Source: an uncultured Oscillospiraceae bacterium
Lineage (GTDB): Bacteria; Bacillota; Clostridia; Oscillospirales; Ruminococcaceae
NCBI GenBank assembly: GCA_900539695.1
Contig: UQDG01000014.1
Location: 1 to 64,000 of the forward strand
DNA length: 64,000 bases
Direction: 5' to 3'
Within the stretch, counting starts at the first letter, position 1. Each line of letters starts with the position of its first letter. The notes below the pieces were generated by a model, which saw only the letters and a program-made list of their open reading frames with translations, ran no database searches and had not been told where the DNA came from. Positions 24,401 to 33,292 of this stretch are shown one piece after another. Both the position numbers and the translations under genes were made by a program.

Positions 24401-26173
24401 TTAAAATTGCACTTGGGTGGGGGCGTGATTCTGCCACAAGGTATACCCGGCCGGGCAGGCGATGCCAGAGGGGGTGAGGTTTGTGGTATCCAGTGGTACA
24501 TCGTCAGATACCAGCAGCCAATCAGCTTCGGCCAGATCGGTGTAGGCATGGCCGGGGTACTCCGGCGCGGGGGCTTCGGTGGTCAGGTCCAGCACACCGT
24601 CATCCAGCAGACCGGTCTGCACCAGGGTCTCATATTCCGCGATATAAAAATCGCGGTCGACGTAAGTTTCAATGAGTTGGCTGTTCCGCTGGCGGATGCC
24701 GTAGGGGATAAACAGCACCGTACCGTCCAGCTCGTGCAGGCTGTCGTTCAGGTCGCTGGCTGCCTGCATCGTTTCGGCATCGATGCCGTAGGTCCAGCGG
24801 TTGATGCGCCACTCGCCTGCGTAGCACAACACACAGAGGGCCAGCACCGCGCCAGCCATGGCCCGCCGGGCTTTGCGGCGCAGCAGCAGCGCGCCGATGA
24901 CGGCCGCACCAACCACAATGATGCACCGCCAGACCAGCAGCCAGCCGTTGAGACCCAGCACCGGCAGACGGTCGAGGCGGTCGGCCACAAAGTCAAACCA
25001 CTGCAGCAGGGTGTTGTCTCCCGCGCCCGCGCCGATGGCCCGGCAGAAGGCGATGAAGCCGACGCCCCACACAGCGGTCAGCACGGCCAGCACCCTGCGG
25101 CGGGCGGCGGAGAGCTGCTCGTCCAGCGTGTTCAGCGTGACCAGCAGCAGCGGCATAAACAGCGGCTCCAGATACCGCATGTGCTGCCGGGGCGAGGGGG
25201 AGTGCAGGTCCTCCCGCACGGTGATGGACCAGGCGATGACCCCCACACCGATGAAGAGCGACAGTAGCAGAAACAGCGGCAGCTGGGTGCGCACCGGGTC
25301 GCTGCCCTTGGCCGGGCGGCGCAGCCCTGCGGCGGGCAGCAGCACCGGAAACACGCCAAAGGCCAGTACGGTGAACAGCACATCGCAGACGATGGCAAAG
25401 GGTAGAAAGCCCCACTGTTCGGCGGTCAGCCAGCCGGTCTGGTTGTAGGAGTTGCCCAGCCCCCGGAACAGGGTGAGCTTGGCCAGCACAAAGCAACCGG
25501 CAAAGCTGCCGAACAGCGCCGCGTTGCAGGCAAGCTCGCTGCGCCAGGTGCTGCGAGCTTGCCAGAGGGCCCAGGCCCGCACCAGCACCCAGGCGATGAG
25601 ATAGTAGAGGGCGACTTCTTTATTTAGATAGAGCAGATAGCACCACACGCCCGCCGCCGCGCACCAGCCCACCCGAGCCTTGGGCGCGGCCTGCATGGCC
25701 CGCAGCATAAAGAAAATTTGCCACAGGGACAGCGGCAGAAAGACCGTCTCGCTCATGAACGTGACCGCCGCCGACATGGTGGGCAGCAGCGCCACCACGC
25801 CCACGAGGAACACCGTGCGGCGGCGGTTCTGCCCTGTGGCGCGGCAGAGCGCGTAGGCCGGGAACACCGCGCTGGACGCATACACCGCGTTCAGCCAGCC
25901 GATGGCTGTAATTTGTGCGGCGGTGGTTTTCAGCGCCAGAGCAGGCAGGATGAAAAGCGGGTACAAAATCTTCTGGTAGTCGCTGGGCATGTTGCGCACC
26001 CGCAGGCCGCGGCCCTGCCACAAGCTGCGGGCGACGTCCAGGTAGCGCAGCTCGTCACTATAGACGGCCAGCTCCCGCGGGTAGCTGCTGAGCGCGCCGT
26101 ACACCACGGCGCACACCACAAACACCCCTGCGACCCAGACCCAGGGAGAGATCTTTTTATGTGTAGATGGCAT
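24401..26173 (-). CDS. Polytopic membrane protein, GT-C glycosyltransferase-like
   Basis: 590 residues with about a dozen hydrophobic segments and a soluble C-terminal part of roughly 120 residues. The first outer loop carries YSDELRYLDVARSL, the acidic pair expected at that place in GT-C fold glycosyltransferases (GT39/ArnT-like), which use lipid-linked sugars. Overall similarity is too vague to name a substrate. It is a single gene with a good promoter and a GGAGG site, unrelated to its neighbours. The fold-level assignment is inference from topology and the DE motif. Confidence 0.7.
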   Translation of the reverse strand: MPSTHKKISPWVWVAGVFVVCAVVYGALSSYPRELAVYSDELRYLDVARSLWQGRGLRVRNMPSDYQKILYPLFILPALALKTTAAQITAIGWLNAVYASSAVFPAYALCRATGQNRRRTVFLVGVVALLPTMSAAVTFMSETVFLPLSLWQIFFMLRAMQAAPKARVGWCAAAGVWCYLLYLNKEVALYYLIAWVLVRAWALWQARSTWRSELACNAALFGSFAGCFVLAKLTLFRGLGNSYNQTGWLTAEQWGFLPFAIVCDVLFTVLAFGVFPVLLPAAGLRRPAKGSDPVRTQLPLFLLLSLFIGVGVIAWSITVREDLHSPSPRQHMRYLEPLFMPLLLVTLNTLDEQLSAARRRVLAVLTAVWGVGFIAFCRAIGAGAGDNTLLQWFDFVADRLDRLPVLGLNGWLLVWRCIIVVGAAVIGALLLRRKARRAMAGAVLALCVLCYAGEWRINRWTYGIDAETMQAASDLNDSLHELDGTVLFIPYGIRQRNSQLIETYVDRDFYIAEYETLVQTGLLDDGVLDLTTEAPAPEYPGHAYTDLAEADWLLVSDDVPLDTTNLTPSGIACPAGYTLWQNHAPTQVQF

Positions 26174-26201
26174 GGGGACCTCCGAAAATTCAGCTTTCCT
26201 T

Positions 26202-26229
26202 TATTATAAAGCATATTATAAAGCATTCA
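26202..26229 (-). promoter_or_regulatory. Promoter of the GT-C-like gene
   Basis: Minus strand TTGAAT (26224-26229), 16 bases, TATAAT (26202-26207). A second TATAAT lies in the spacer. Confidence 0.6.
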
Positions 26230-26240
26230 ACCGCCCCTGT

Positions 26241-26273
26241 AAACAAAAAACAGGCACAGCCCATTGGCCATGC
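26241..26273 (-). terminator. Probable terminator of the second MATE gene
   Basis: On the minus strand GGCATGGCC and GGGCTGTGCC can pair imperfectly, followed by TGTTTTTTGTTT. The T-run is good, the stem moderate. Confidence 0.5.
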
Positions 26274-26285
26274 CCGGTATAGAAC

Positions 26286-27638
26286 TTATTCTTTGTCCTT
26301 CAACTCACCCCGGCAGCGGTACAGCGCGCCCAGGATGAACACGAAGCAGATCACCCAGGTGACCGGCTCACAGAAGCAGACCGCCGTGTAGCCCACCGCG
26401 GGCACGATCCACACGCCGAAGATGACCTTGCCGATGAGTTCCAGTCCGCTGGCCAGCAGCGGCTCGATGGTGTGCTGGATGCCCTGCAGCATGTTCCGCA
26501 CGATGACCAGCACCGCCATGGGCGGGATGACCGGGGCGCTGATCTTCAAGTACAGCACCGCGTTGGAGATGATGACCTCGTCGTTGGTGCCGGTGATGGC
26601 CCGCACCGCCGGATCGCTGAGGAAGAACACGAACAACATCACGAACACCCACCACACAAAGTAGATGCCCAGCGCCGTGGTCACGCCTTTCATGATGCGG
26701 CTGCGGTGTCCCGCACCCAGGTTCTGGCTACTGTAGGTGGCCACTGCGATGCCCAGCGCACCGCCGGGGATAAAGAACAGTTCCGCAAAGCGGCGGGCGG
26801 CGACCTGAGCCGCGATGTAGGTGCTGCCCAGCGCATTGATACTGCTTTGCAGTACCACACTGCCGATGTTGTAGATGGCGCTCATCAGGCCCATGCTCAG
26901 GCCCGCCCAGAACATATTGGCGGCAAATTTTTTGCCGTTGGCAAAGGCGTTGCGGGTAAAATGCAGGGCCGGGTAGTTGCGGATGATGTACCACCCGCAC
27001 AGCACCGCACTGATGCCCTGGGCTACCACGGTGGCGGCCGCCGCGCCGCCCACGCCCAGCTGCAGCGGGCCCATAAAGGCGATGTCCAGCCCGATGTTGA
27101 GCACCGTGCTGAACAGCAAAAAGTACAGCGGCGTCAGGCTGTTGCCAATGGCCCGCAGCAGGGCGGCTTCCATATTATAAGCCATCGTCAGCGGGATGCC
27201 CAGCAGAATCAGCGTCAGGTAGGCAAGAGCCCCATCTATCGACGCTTCCGGCACCTGCAGCAGCACCAACAGCGGACGGCGCACACCAACGAAAACCACC
27301 GTCAGCACAGCAGCCGTAGCCCCGGCCAGCGCCAGCATCCAGGCCGTGGCGCGGCGCACGCCCTTTTCATCACCTGCGCCAAACAGGCGGCTGACCGTCA
27401 GCGCCAGACCGTTATTCATGCCGAAGGCGAAGTTCATGATAAGGCCGTACAGGGCAGCCGTAGCCCCGATTTCCGCCAGGGCAGCGTCCCCCAGGATATG
27501 CCCGGCCAAAGCGGTATCCGTCAGATTATAGAACTGCTGCAGCAGGTTGCTTAAAAACAGCGGTGCCGAAAAATTCAGCAGCAGCCGTACCGGGTCGCCC
27601 CGGGTCATATCGGTAACGCGGCTTTGCGCGGTAGCCAT
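26286..27638 (-). CDS. MATE-family efflux transporter
   Basis: 450 residues, a full-length MATE transporter with the N-terminal pattern TRGDPVRLLLNFSAPLFLSNLLQQFYNLTDTALAG, which is typical of the clostridial branch close to multidrug/sodium antiporters. No regulator gene adjoins it. It differs from the MarR-linked MATE at 17536-18879, so the two are old paralogues. The ATG at 27638 has AAGGAG upstream. Confidence 0.92.
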   Translation of the reverse strand: MATAQSRVTDMTRGDPVRLLLNFSAPLFLSNLLQQFYNLTDTALAGHILGDAALAEIGATAALYGLIMNFAFGMNNGLALTVSRLFGAGDEKGVRRATAWMLALAGATAAVLTVVFVGVRRPLLVLLQVPEASIDGALAYLTLILLGIPLTMAYNMEAALLRAIGNSLTPLYFLLFSTVLNIGLDIAFMGPLQLGVGGAAAATVVAQGISAVLCGWYIIRNYPALHFTRNAFANGKKFAANMFWAGLSMGLMSAIYNIGSVVLQSSINALGSTYIAAQVAARRFAELFFIPGGALGIAVATYSSQNLGAGHRSRIMKGVTTALGIYFVWWVFVMLFVFFLSDPAVRAITGTNDEVIISNAVLYLKISAPVIPPMAVLVIVRNMLQGIQHTIEPLLASGLELIGKVIFGVWIVPAVGYTAVCFCEPVTWVICFVFILGALYRCRGELKDKE

Positions 27639-27686
27639 AATGCGTACATCTCCTTATACAAAAAGGGCAAAATCAAAGACCAGTTT

Positions 27687-27715
27687 ATTGTATCACGCCG
27701 CCACAGCCCATACAA
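27687..27715 (-). promoter_or_regulatory. Promoter of the second MATE gene
   Basis: Minus strand TTGTAT (27710-27715), 17 bases, TACAAT (27687-27692). The divergent intergenic region 27639-28019 otherwise holds only the LacI-gene promoter; I see no gene in it. Confidence 0.65.
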
Positions 27716-27940
27716 GAGAAAAAAGCGCCCGGTTTAGACAAATATCCCGCCAAAATGTTTTTTACCCTCTCTTGTTCCCAAATTTAACGATTCAAGAAAA
27801 TTGTAATCGCTTGCGGGCAATTGTGCAGAAAAGACACAAGCCGGGCCGAAATTTTGTGTATTTGTGTAGGAAATAACAGATGCCGTAAATTCTCGTCATT
27901 TTGTTAGAAAACCCTGTTATTATCTTGTAAAATCCGAGAA

Positions 27941-27969
27941 TTGCATCGGTTTTGGGGGTGTGCTATGAT
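27941..27969 (+). promoter_or_regulatory. Promoter of the LacI-family gene
   Basis: TTGCAT (27941-27946), 17 bases, TATGAT (27964-27969). AAGCACTTACAAAGTGTT just downstream (27980-27997) is a loose inverted repeat and could be an autoregulatory site. Confidence 0.6.
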
Positions 27970-28019
27970 GAATATGTTGAAAGCACTTACAAAGTGTTGC
28001 ATCCCACAGGAGGTATTTC

Positions 28020-29012
28020 TTGACTATTTATGATATAGCCCGGGAAGCCGGGGTCTCGATTGCCACGGTCTCCCGGGTGATGAACGGCGGCAAGGTGGGC
28101 AAAGCCACCCGCATCAAGGTGCAGGCTGTGCTGGACAGCTGCGATTACCAGCCCAGCCAGGTAGCGAAAGGCCTGGCCACCCGGCAAAGCCGCTGCGTAG
28201 CCGTTATGACGGTGGACATCCGTGATGTACACCACGCCGCCATCGCCTATGAGATCGAGCGCACGATGGCCACCGCCGGGTACAGCACCATCCTGTGCAA
28301 CCTGGGCGGCACCCCCGCCCGCACCGGCGAGTATCTGCGTACGCTGAACGCCCAGCAGATCATTGGCGTATTCTTCGTCGGTTCCATATTCGTGACACCA
28401 CAGTGCCGCGAGTACATTGCCAAATATGTTCCCAATATTCCGATTTTGTTTGCCAACGCGGTTCTGCCGCTGCCCAACGCCTACGGTGTCCTTTCCGATG
28501 AGGAAGACGGCACCTACCACGCCGTCAAGCGGCTGGCCCAGGCCGGGCGGCGCAACATTGCCTTTGTCAATGATGACGAGACCGAGAGTGAGGAGCACAA
28601 GCTGAACGGCTACCGCCGTGCCATCCGGGAATACGGTTTGACGGAGCGCTGCTACCGGGCCGAACGTTCCATCGAGGGTGGTCAGTTCGTGACCACACAC
28701 ATCCTGCAGCAGGACCCAAACACCGATGCTATCGTCTTTTCCGAGGATACCACCGCCGTGGGCTGCCTGCACGCGCTGCAGGTCACCGGCAAGCGCATCC
28801 CGGACGAAGTCGCCGTCATTGGCTGCAACAACAGCGTCTACTGCACCATCTGCTACCCGCAGCTGACCTCCATCGACAACAGCCTGCACGAGACCGGCCG
28901 CATGGCCGCCAAGCAGATGATCCGCCTTTTAAACCACGAATCCGATGTGGAAAAGACCATCTGCCTGCCCTGCCGGTTGGTTCTGCGGGATACCACCCCG
29001 CCGATGCTGTAG
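28020..29012 (+). CDS. LacI-family transcriptional regulator
   Basis: 330 residues. The helix-turn-helix is at residues 2-22 (TIYDIAREAGVSIATVSRVMN), followed by the hinge and a periplasmic-binding-protein-like ligand domain. The start is a TTG at 28020, seven bases after AGGAGG (28008-28013); no ATG fits. It precedes the FAD oxidoreductase set on the same strand, with a terminator and a separate promoter between them, and is a reasonable regulator for it. The effector is unknown. Confidence 0.92.
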   Translation: MTIYDIAREAGVSIATVSRVMNGGKVGKATRIKVQAVLDSCDYQPSQVAKGLATRQSRCVAVMTVDIRDVHHAAIAYEIERTMATAGYSTILCNLGGTPARTGEYLRTLNAQQIIGVFFVGSIFVTPQCREYIAKYVPNIPILFANAVLPLPNAYGVLSDEEDGTYHAVKRLAQAGRRNIAFVNDDETESEEHKLNGYRRAIREYGLTERCYRAERSIEGGQFVTTHILQQDPNTDAIVFSEDTTAVGCLHALQVTGKRIPDEVAVIGCNNSVYCTICYPQLTSIDNSLHETGRMAAKQMIRLLNHESDVEKTICLPCRLVLRDTTPPML

Positions 29013-29055
29013 GCCGTAGGCGAAGCAGACATTTTCTTTATTACTTCAAAGCCGC

Positions 29056-29088
29056 AAGGCAGCGCCTGATCTACCAGGTGCTGCTTTG
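29056..29088 (+). terminator. Terminator after the LacI-family gene
   Basis: GCAGCGCCTG (29059-29068) pairs with CAGGTGCTGC (29075-29084), followed by TTTGTG. Confidence 0.6.
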
Positions 29089-29136
29089 TGTGGTTTATGG
29101 GGTATTCTTTGTACAAAAACAACAAAAAACAGGCTA

Positions 29137-29165
29137 TTGACGGCAAAACTTCTGCACGCTATACT
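29137..29165 (+). promoter_or_regulatory. Promoter of the FAD oxidoreductase operon
   Basis: TTGACG (29137-29142), 17 bases, TATACT (29160-29165). It drives the three-gene set starting at 29217. Confidence 0.7.
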
Positions 29166-29216
29166 GGTATTATAGGTGATTTTCCGGATGGATTTCGCCA
29201 GAAGGAGAGAATAAGT

Positions 29217-30650
29217 ATGTTGGACGTTCTGATCATTGGTGCAGGCGTTTCCGGCTGTGCCGCAGCGCGGGAATTATCGCGCTGTAAAGCAGATATTCTG
29301 GTGCTGGATAAGGAGGAGGACGTCTGCTGCGGTACCTCCAAGGCCAACAGCGCCATTGTCCATGCAGGCTACGATGCCACCCACGGCAGCCTGATGGCCA
29401 AATTGAATGTGGAGGGCAGCCGCCGTATGCCTGCCCTTGCCAAAGAATTGGATTTTGCCTACGACCAGTGCGGCAGCCTGGTGGTGTGTTTGAGCGAGCA
29501 GGACCGCCCGAATCTGGTAAAGCTGTACGAAAACGGCGTGGCCAACGGCGTAGAGGGCCTGCGCATTATCGAACGCGACGAGCTGGTCAAGATGGAGCCG
29601 AACGTTTCCGATAACGCGGTGGCTGCCCTGTGGGCACCCACCGGCGGCATCGTCTGCCCCTTTGGCCTGACCTATGCTTTTGCCGAGAACGCCGCAAAAA
29701 ATGGCGTAAAGTTCCAGTTTGATACCATCGTCACCGGCTTTGCCCCCATCGAGGGCGGCTGGCGCGTGGAGACCGACAAGGGCAGCTTTGAGACGCGCCT
29801 GGTGGTGAACGCCGCCGGTGTACATGCGGACGAGCTGCACAACGCCGTGGATGCCGCCCACCCGATGCAAATCATTGCCCGGCGCGGCGATTACTTCCTG
29901 CTGGACCACGCGGCGGCAGGGCATGTGCACCACACCATCTTCCAACTGCCGGGCAAGTACGGTAAGGGCGTGCTGGTCACCCCCACCGTGCATGGCAACC
30001 TGCTGGTCGGCCCCACGGCCATTGATGTGGATGACAAAGAGGCCACTGCCACTACGGCGGCAGGCCTGAACGAAGTGCGGGAAAAGTCCGGCCTGGCGGT
30101 GAAGGACCTGCCCATGCGCCAGACTATCACCAGCTTTGCAGGCCTGCGCGCCCACGAGCCGCGGCACGATTTCTTCATTGGCGAGATTGCCCCCGGCTTT
30201 GTGGATTGCGCTGCCATCGAGTCCCCCGGCCTGTCCAGCGCCCCCGCCGTGGGCGCCATGGTGGCCGACATCGTGAAAAACAGCCTGCATCTGGAGGACG
30301 ATCCGACGTTTGACCCAACCCGCAAGGGTATCCTGGACCCCAAGGCGCTGCCTTTTGAAGAACGCGCCGCCCTTATCAAAGAGAACCCCGCCTACGGGCA
30401 GATTATCTGCCGCTGTGAGAGCGTGACCGAGGGCGAAATTATTGATGCCATCCACCGCGTGCCCGGCGCCCGCAGTCTGGACGGCGTAAAGCGCCGCACC
30501 CGTGCCGGTATGGGCCGCTGTCAGGCGGGCTTCTGCAGCCCCCGCGTGATGGAAATTCTGGCCCGCGAACTGGGCGTGCCCCAGAGTGAAATTACCAAGG
30601 CCGGCGGCAAATCTAAAATCATCGTCGGCACCAACAAGGATACGTTTTAA
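29217..30650 (+). CDS. FAD-dependent oxidoreductase, GlpA-like, with C-terminal [2Fe-2S] domain
   Basis: 477 residues. The N-terminal FAD motif is VLIIGAGVSGCAAAREL, and the DAO-type oxidase domain runs to about residue 370. The last 90 residues are a BFD-like [2Fe-2S] domain with ICRCESVTEGEI and RCQAGFC. This layout is that of the anaerobic glycerol-3-phosphate dehydrogenase GlpA and relatives that oxidise a hydroxy acid or polyol phosphate. It is followed by a GlpB-like flavoprotein and a DUF1667 protein, a set known from other anaerobes. I chose the ATG at 29217 because GAAGGAGAG lies upstream. The substrate is inferred only by family. Confidence 0.88.
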   Translation: MLDVLIIGAGVSGCAAARELSRCKADILVLDKEEDVCCGTSKANSAIVHAGYDATHGSLMAKLNVEGSRRMPALAKELDFAYDQCGSLVVCLSEQDRPNLVKLYENGVANGVEGLRIIERDELVKMEPNVSDNAVAALWAPTGGIVCPFGLTYAFAENAAKNGVKFQFDTIVTGFAPIEGGWRVETDKGSFETRLVVNAAGVHADELHNAVDAAHPMQIIARRGDYFLLDHAAAGHVHHTIFQLPGKYGKGVLVTPTVHGNLLVGPTAIDVDDKEATATTAAGLNEVREKSGLAVKDLPMRQTITSFAGLRAHEPRHDFFIGEIAPGFVDCAAIESPGLSSAPAVGAMVADIVKNSLHLEDDPTFDPTRKGILDPKALPFEERAALIKENPAYGQIICRCESVTEGEIIDAIHRVPGARSLDGVKRRTRAGMGRCQAGFCSPRVMEILARELGVPQSEITKAGGKSKIIVGTNKDTF

Positions 30651-30665
30651 AAGGAGGGGCTGGAT

Positions 30666-31922
30666 ATGAACAACATAGATCTCGTCATCATCGGCGGCGG
30701 CCCCGCGGGGCTGGCGGCAGCCGTGGCTGCCCGCAAGGCCGGTGTAGAAAACCTGCTGATTTTAGAGCGCGACAGCGAACTGGGCGGTATTTTGAACCAG
30801 TGCATCCACAACGGCTTTGGCCTGCACACCTTTAAAGAGGAACTGACCGGTCCCGAGTATGCGGCCCGGTTCATCGCCCAGGCTGAGGAATTGCAGATTC
30901 CCTACAAGCTCAACACCATGGTGCTGGACCTGGCAGCGGACAAGACCGTGACTGCCATGAACAAAACGGACGGCCTGTTCCAGCTGCACCCGAAAGCCGT
31001 CATTCTGGCCATGGGCTGCCGGGAGCGCCCGCGCGGTGCGCTGAACATCCCCGGCTACCGCCCCGCCGGCATCTACACCGCCGGTACAGCCCAGCGGCTG
31101 GTGAACATGGAGGGCTATCTCCCTGGCCGCAAGGTGGTCATCCTTGGCTCCGGTGATATCGGCCTGATCATGGCCCGCCGCATGACGCTGGAGGGTGCCC
31201 AGGTGCAGGTGGTGGCCGAACTGATGCCCTACTCCGGCGGCTTAAAGCGCAACATTGTGCAGTGTCTCGATGACTTCGGCATCCCGCTGAAGCTGAGCCA
31301 CACCGTCGTGGACATCCAGGGTAAGGAGCGGGTCGAGGGCATCACGCTGGCCCGTGTAGAAAACGGCAAGCCCGTCCCCGGCACCGAGGAACACTACGAT
31401 TGCGACACGCTGCTGCTCTCCTGCGGTCTGCTGCCTGAAAACGAGCTGAGCCGCGCCGCCGGTGTGGCGTTAAGCCCCATCACCAGCGGGCCGCTGGTCA
31501 ACGAAAGCCTGGAGACCAGCATCCCCGGCGTGTTTGCCGCAGGCAATGTGCTGCATGTGCATGATCTGGTGGACTATGTTTCCGAGGAAGCCGGCGCTGC
31601 CGGTGCCCAGGCCGCCGCTTATTTGCAAAATGGCGAGCAGGACGCCCCGGCCATCCCGGTACATTGCGAGAACGGCGTGCGCTACACCGTGCCCGCCACG
31701 GTGCGCCCGGCCTGCGCCGGCGAAACCGTGACCATCCGCTTCCGCGTGGGCGGTGTGTTCAAGAACAAAAAGATCGCCGTATATCTGGGCGATACCTGCA
31801 TTTTCAGCCGCAAGCGGCCCGTGCTGGCCCCCGGCGAGATGGAGACCGTCCGCCTGAAAGGGGCCGACCTGCGCGCCCATCCTGACGCCTCGTGCCTGAC
31901 TGTTACGCTGGAGGAGGCCTGA
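30666..31922 (+). CDS. NAD(P)/FAD-dependent oxidoreductase (GlpB/NoxA-like partner)
   Basis: 418 residues with a FAD-binding GGGPAGLAAAVAARKAG at residues 9-25 and a central NAD-binding GSGDIGLIMARRM near residue 160. It belongs to the pyridine nucleotide-disulfide oxidoreductase fold but lacks a redox-active Cys pair. It starts 15 bases after the GlpA-like gene with AAAAGGAGGG, and its stop is followed within two bases by the DUF1667 gene. In the complex it probably takes electrons from the GlpA-like subunit and passes them to NAD(P)+ or another acceptor. Confidence 0.85.
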   Translation: MNNIDLVIIGGGPAGLAAAVAARKAGVENLLILERDSELGGILNQCIHNGFGLHTFKEELTGPEYAARFIAQAEELQIPYKLNTMVLDLAADKTVTAMNKTDGLFQLHPKAVILAMGCRERPRGALNIPGYRPAGIYTAGTAQRLVNMEGYLPGRKVVILGSGDIGLIMARRMTLEGAQVQVVAELMPYSGGLKRNIVQCLDDFGIPLKLSHTVVDIQGKERVEGITLARVENGKPVPGTEEHYDCDTLLLSCGLLPENELSRAAGVALSPITSGPLVNESLETSIPGVFAAGNVLHVHDLVDYVSEEAGAAGAQAAAYLQNGEQDAPAIPVHCENGVRYTVPATVRPACAGETVTIRFRVGGVFKNKKIAVYLGDTCIFSRKRPVLAPGEMETVRLKGADLRAHPDASCLTVTLEEA

Positions 31923-31924
31923 TT

Positions 31925-32296
31925 ATGGAAACGAAAAAAATCGAACTTACCTGCATCGGCTGCCCCATGGGCTGCCCGCTGATCGTTACGATGGAGGACG
32001 GCGCGGTCGCCTCCGTCACCGGCAACACCTGCCCCCGGGGTGATGCCTACGCCCGCAAGGAGGTCACGGCCCCCACCCGCATCGTGACCAGCACCGTCCG
32101 CGTGACCGGCGGCACCCTGGCCATGGTCAGCTGCAAGACCCGCAGTGACATCCCCAAAGGCAAGATTTTTGATGTGGTCCGCGCACTGAAAGACGTGGAA
32201 GTCCCCGCCCCCATAACCATTGGCCAGGTTTTGGCCGAAAATGTGGCGGGCACAGGCGTGGACATCATCGCTACAAAAAATATTGCACACGCCTGA
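31925..32296 (+). CDS. DUF1667 family protein
   Basis: 123 residues. It opens with ELTCIGCPMGCPL and has a further Cys in GNTCPRG, a Cys-rich pattern fit for an Fe-S cluster or zinc. DUF1667 proteins accompany GlpA/NoxA-type enzymes in many anaerobes and are thought to be a small electron-transfer subunit; that role is by association. It is the third gene of the operon, two bases after the preceding stop. Confidence 0.85.
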   Translation: METKKIELTCIGCPMGCPLIVTMEDGAVASVTGNTCPRGDAYARKEVTAPTRIVTSTVRVTGGTLAMVSCKTRSDIPKGKIFDVVRALKDVEVPAPITIGQVLAENVAGTGVDIIATKNIAHA

Positions 32297-32354
32297 TTTT
32301 GTGGTAGAATAGGGAAAGTATAAGCGTATACAGAAAGTATAGAGGAGAACTGCC

Positions 32355-33221
32355 ATGAACGAAACCACCCGCGCTGATATTGCCATTATCGGTACTGGGC
32401 CTGCCGGCGTATCGGCGGCCATCACCGCCCGCGTGCGCGGCAAGCAGGTGCTGCTGTTTGGCAGCAAAGGGCTGACGACCAAGATGACCAAGGCCCATAC
32501 CATCCGCAACTACCCCGGTCTGCCGGACATTACCGGCACCGACCTGGCCGACAAACTCAAGCACCATCTGGACGTGATGGGCGTGGAGATCACCGAGAAG
32601 CAGGTCACGACCGTCTACGCCATGGGCAGCTACTTCGGCATCCAGACGCCGGATATTATGTATGAGGCCTCGTCAGTCATTCTGGCGGGCGGCGTCGTGA
32701 TGGGCAAACCTTTCCCCGGTGAGGACGAGCTGCTGGGCCGCGGCGTAAGCTACTGCGCCACCTGCGACGCCCACTTTTACAAGGGCAAGGCAGTGGCCGT
32801 GCTGGGCTACAACGCCGAGAGCTGCCGCGAGGCCGACTTTTTGGCCGAGACCTGCGCCCGGGTATTGTATTTCCCGGTCGTACCCCACGAGGTCAATGTC
32901 GACCCCAACGTAACGGTGGTGCGGGAGAGGGTGCTATCCATCCCCGGCACGATGAGGGCCGAGGGCGTGCAGACCGACAAAGATCTGCACCCCGTGGACG
33001 GTGTGTTTGTGCTGCGGGATGCCGTAGCGCCGGACAAACTGGTGCCGGGCCTTGCCACCGACGGCCCCCATGTAGCCGTGGACGCCCAGATGCGCACCAA
33101 CCTGCCGGGCTGCTTCGCCTGCGGCGATCTGGCAGGCAAGCCCTACCAGTATATCAAGGCTGCCGGGCAGGGCAACATTGCCGCCCTGTCGGCGGTGGAA
33201 TGGCTGGCCGAGCAGAAGTAA
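32355..33221 (+). CDS. Thioredoxin reductase-like flavoprotein
   Basis: 288 residues. A FAD motif GTGPAGVSAAITARVRG is at residues 13-29 and the redox-active CATC motif is near residue 137, as in TrxB. The NADPH-binding motif is changed: instead of GGGxSAxEE the sequence is LGYNAESCREADF, so cofactor use may differ (some clostridial relatives use F420 or ferredoxin). It lies 58 bases after the DUF1667 gene and before a strong terminator, and may share that operon. Confidence 0.82.
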   Translation: MNETTRADIAIIGTGPAGVSAAITARVRGKQVLLFGSKGLTTKMTKAHTIRNYPGLPDITGTDLADKLKHHLDVMGVEITEKQVTTVYAMGSYFGIQTPDIMYEASSVILAGGVVMGKPFPGEDELLGRGVSYCATCDAHFYKGKAVAVLGYNAESCREADFLAETCARVLYFPVVPHEVNVDPNVTVVRERVLSIPGTMRAEGVQTDKDLHPVDGVFVLRDAVAPDKLVPGLATDGPHVAVDAQMRTNLPGCFACGDLAGKPYQYIKAAGQGNIAALSAVEWLAEQK

Positions 33222-33237
33222 CCTTACAAAACAACGC

Positions 33238-33281
33238 AAAACGCCCCCAGTGGTCCGCGATGGGACCACCGGGGACGTTTT
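33238..33281 (+). terminator. Terminator after the flavoprotein genes
   Basis: AAAACG, CCCC and GTGGTCC on the left pair with GGACCAC, GGGG and CGTTTT on the right, followed by GTTTTG. It is suited to both strands, so it may also end the convergent glycerate kinase gene. Confidence 0.75.
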
Positions 33282-33292
33282 GTTTTGTGTGG

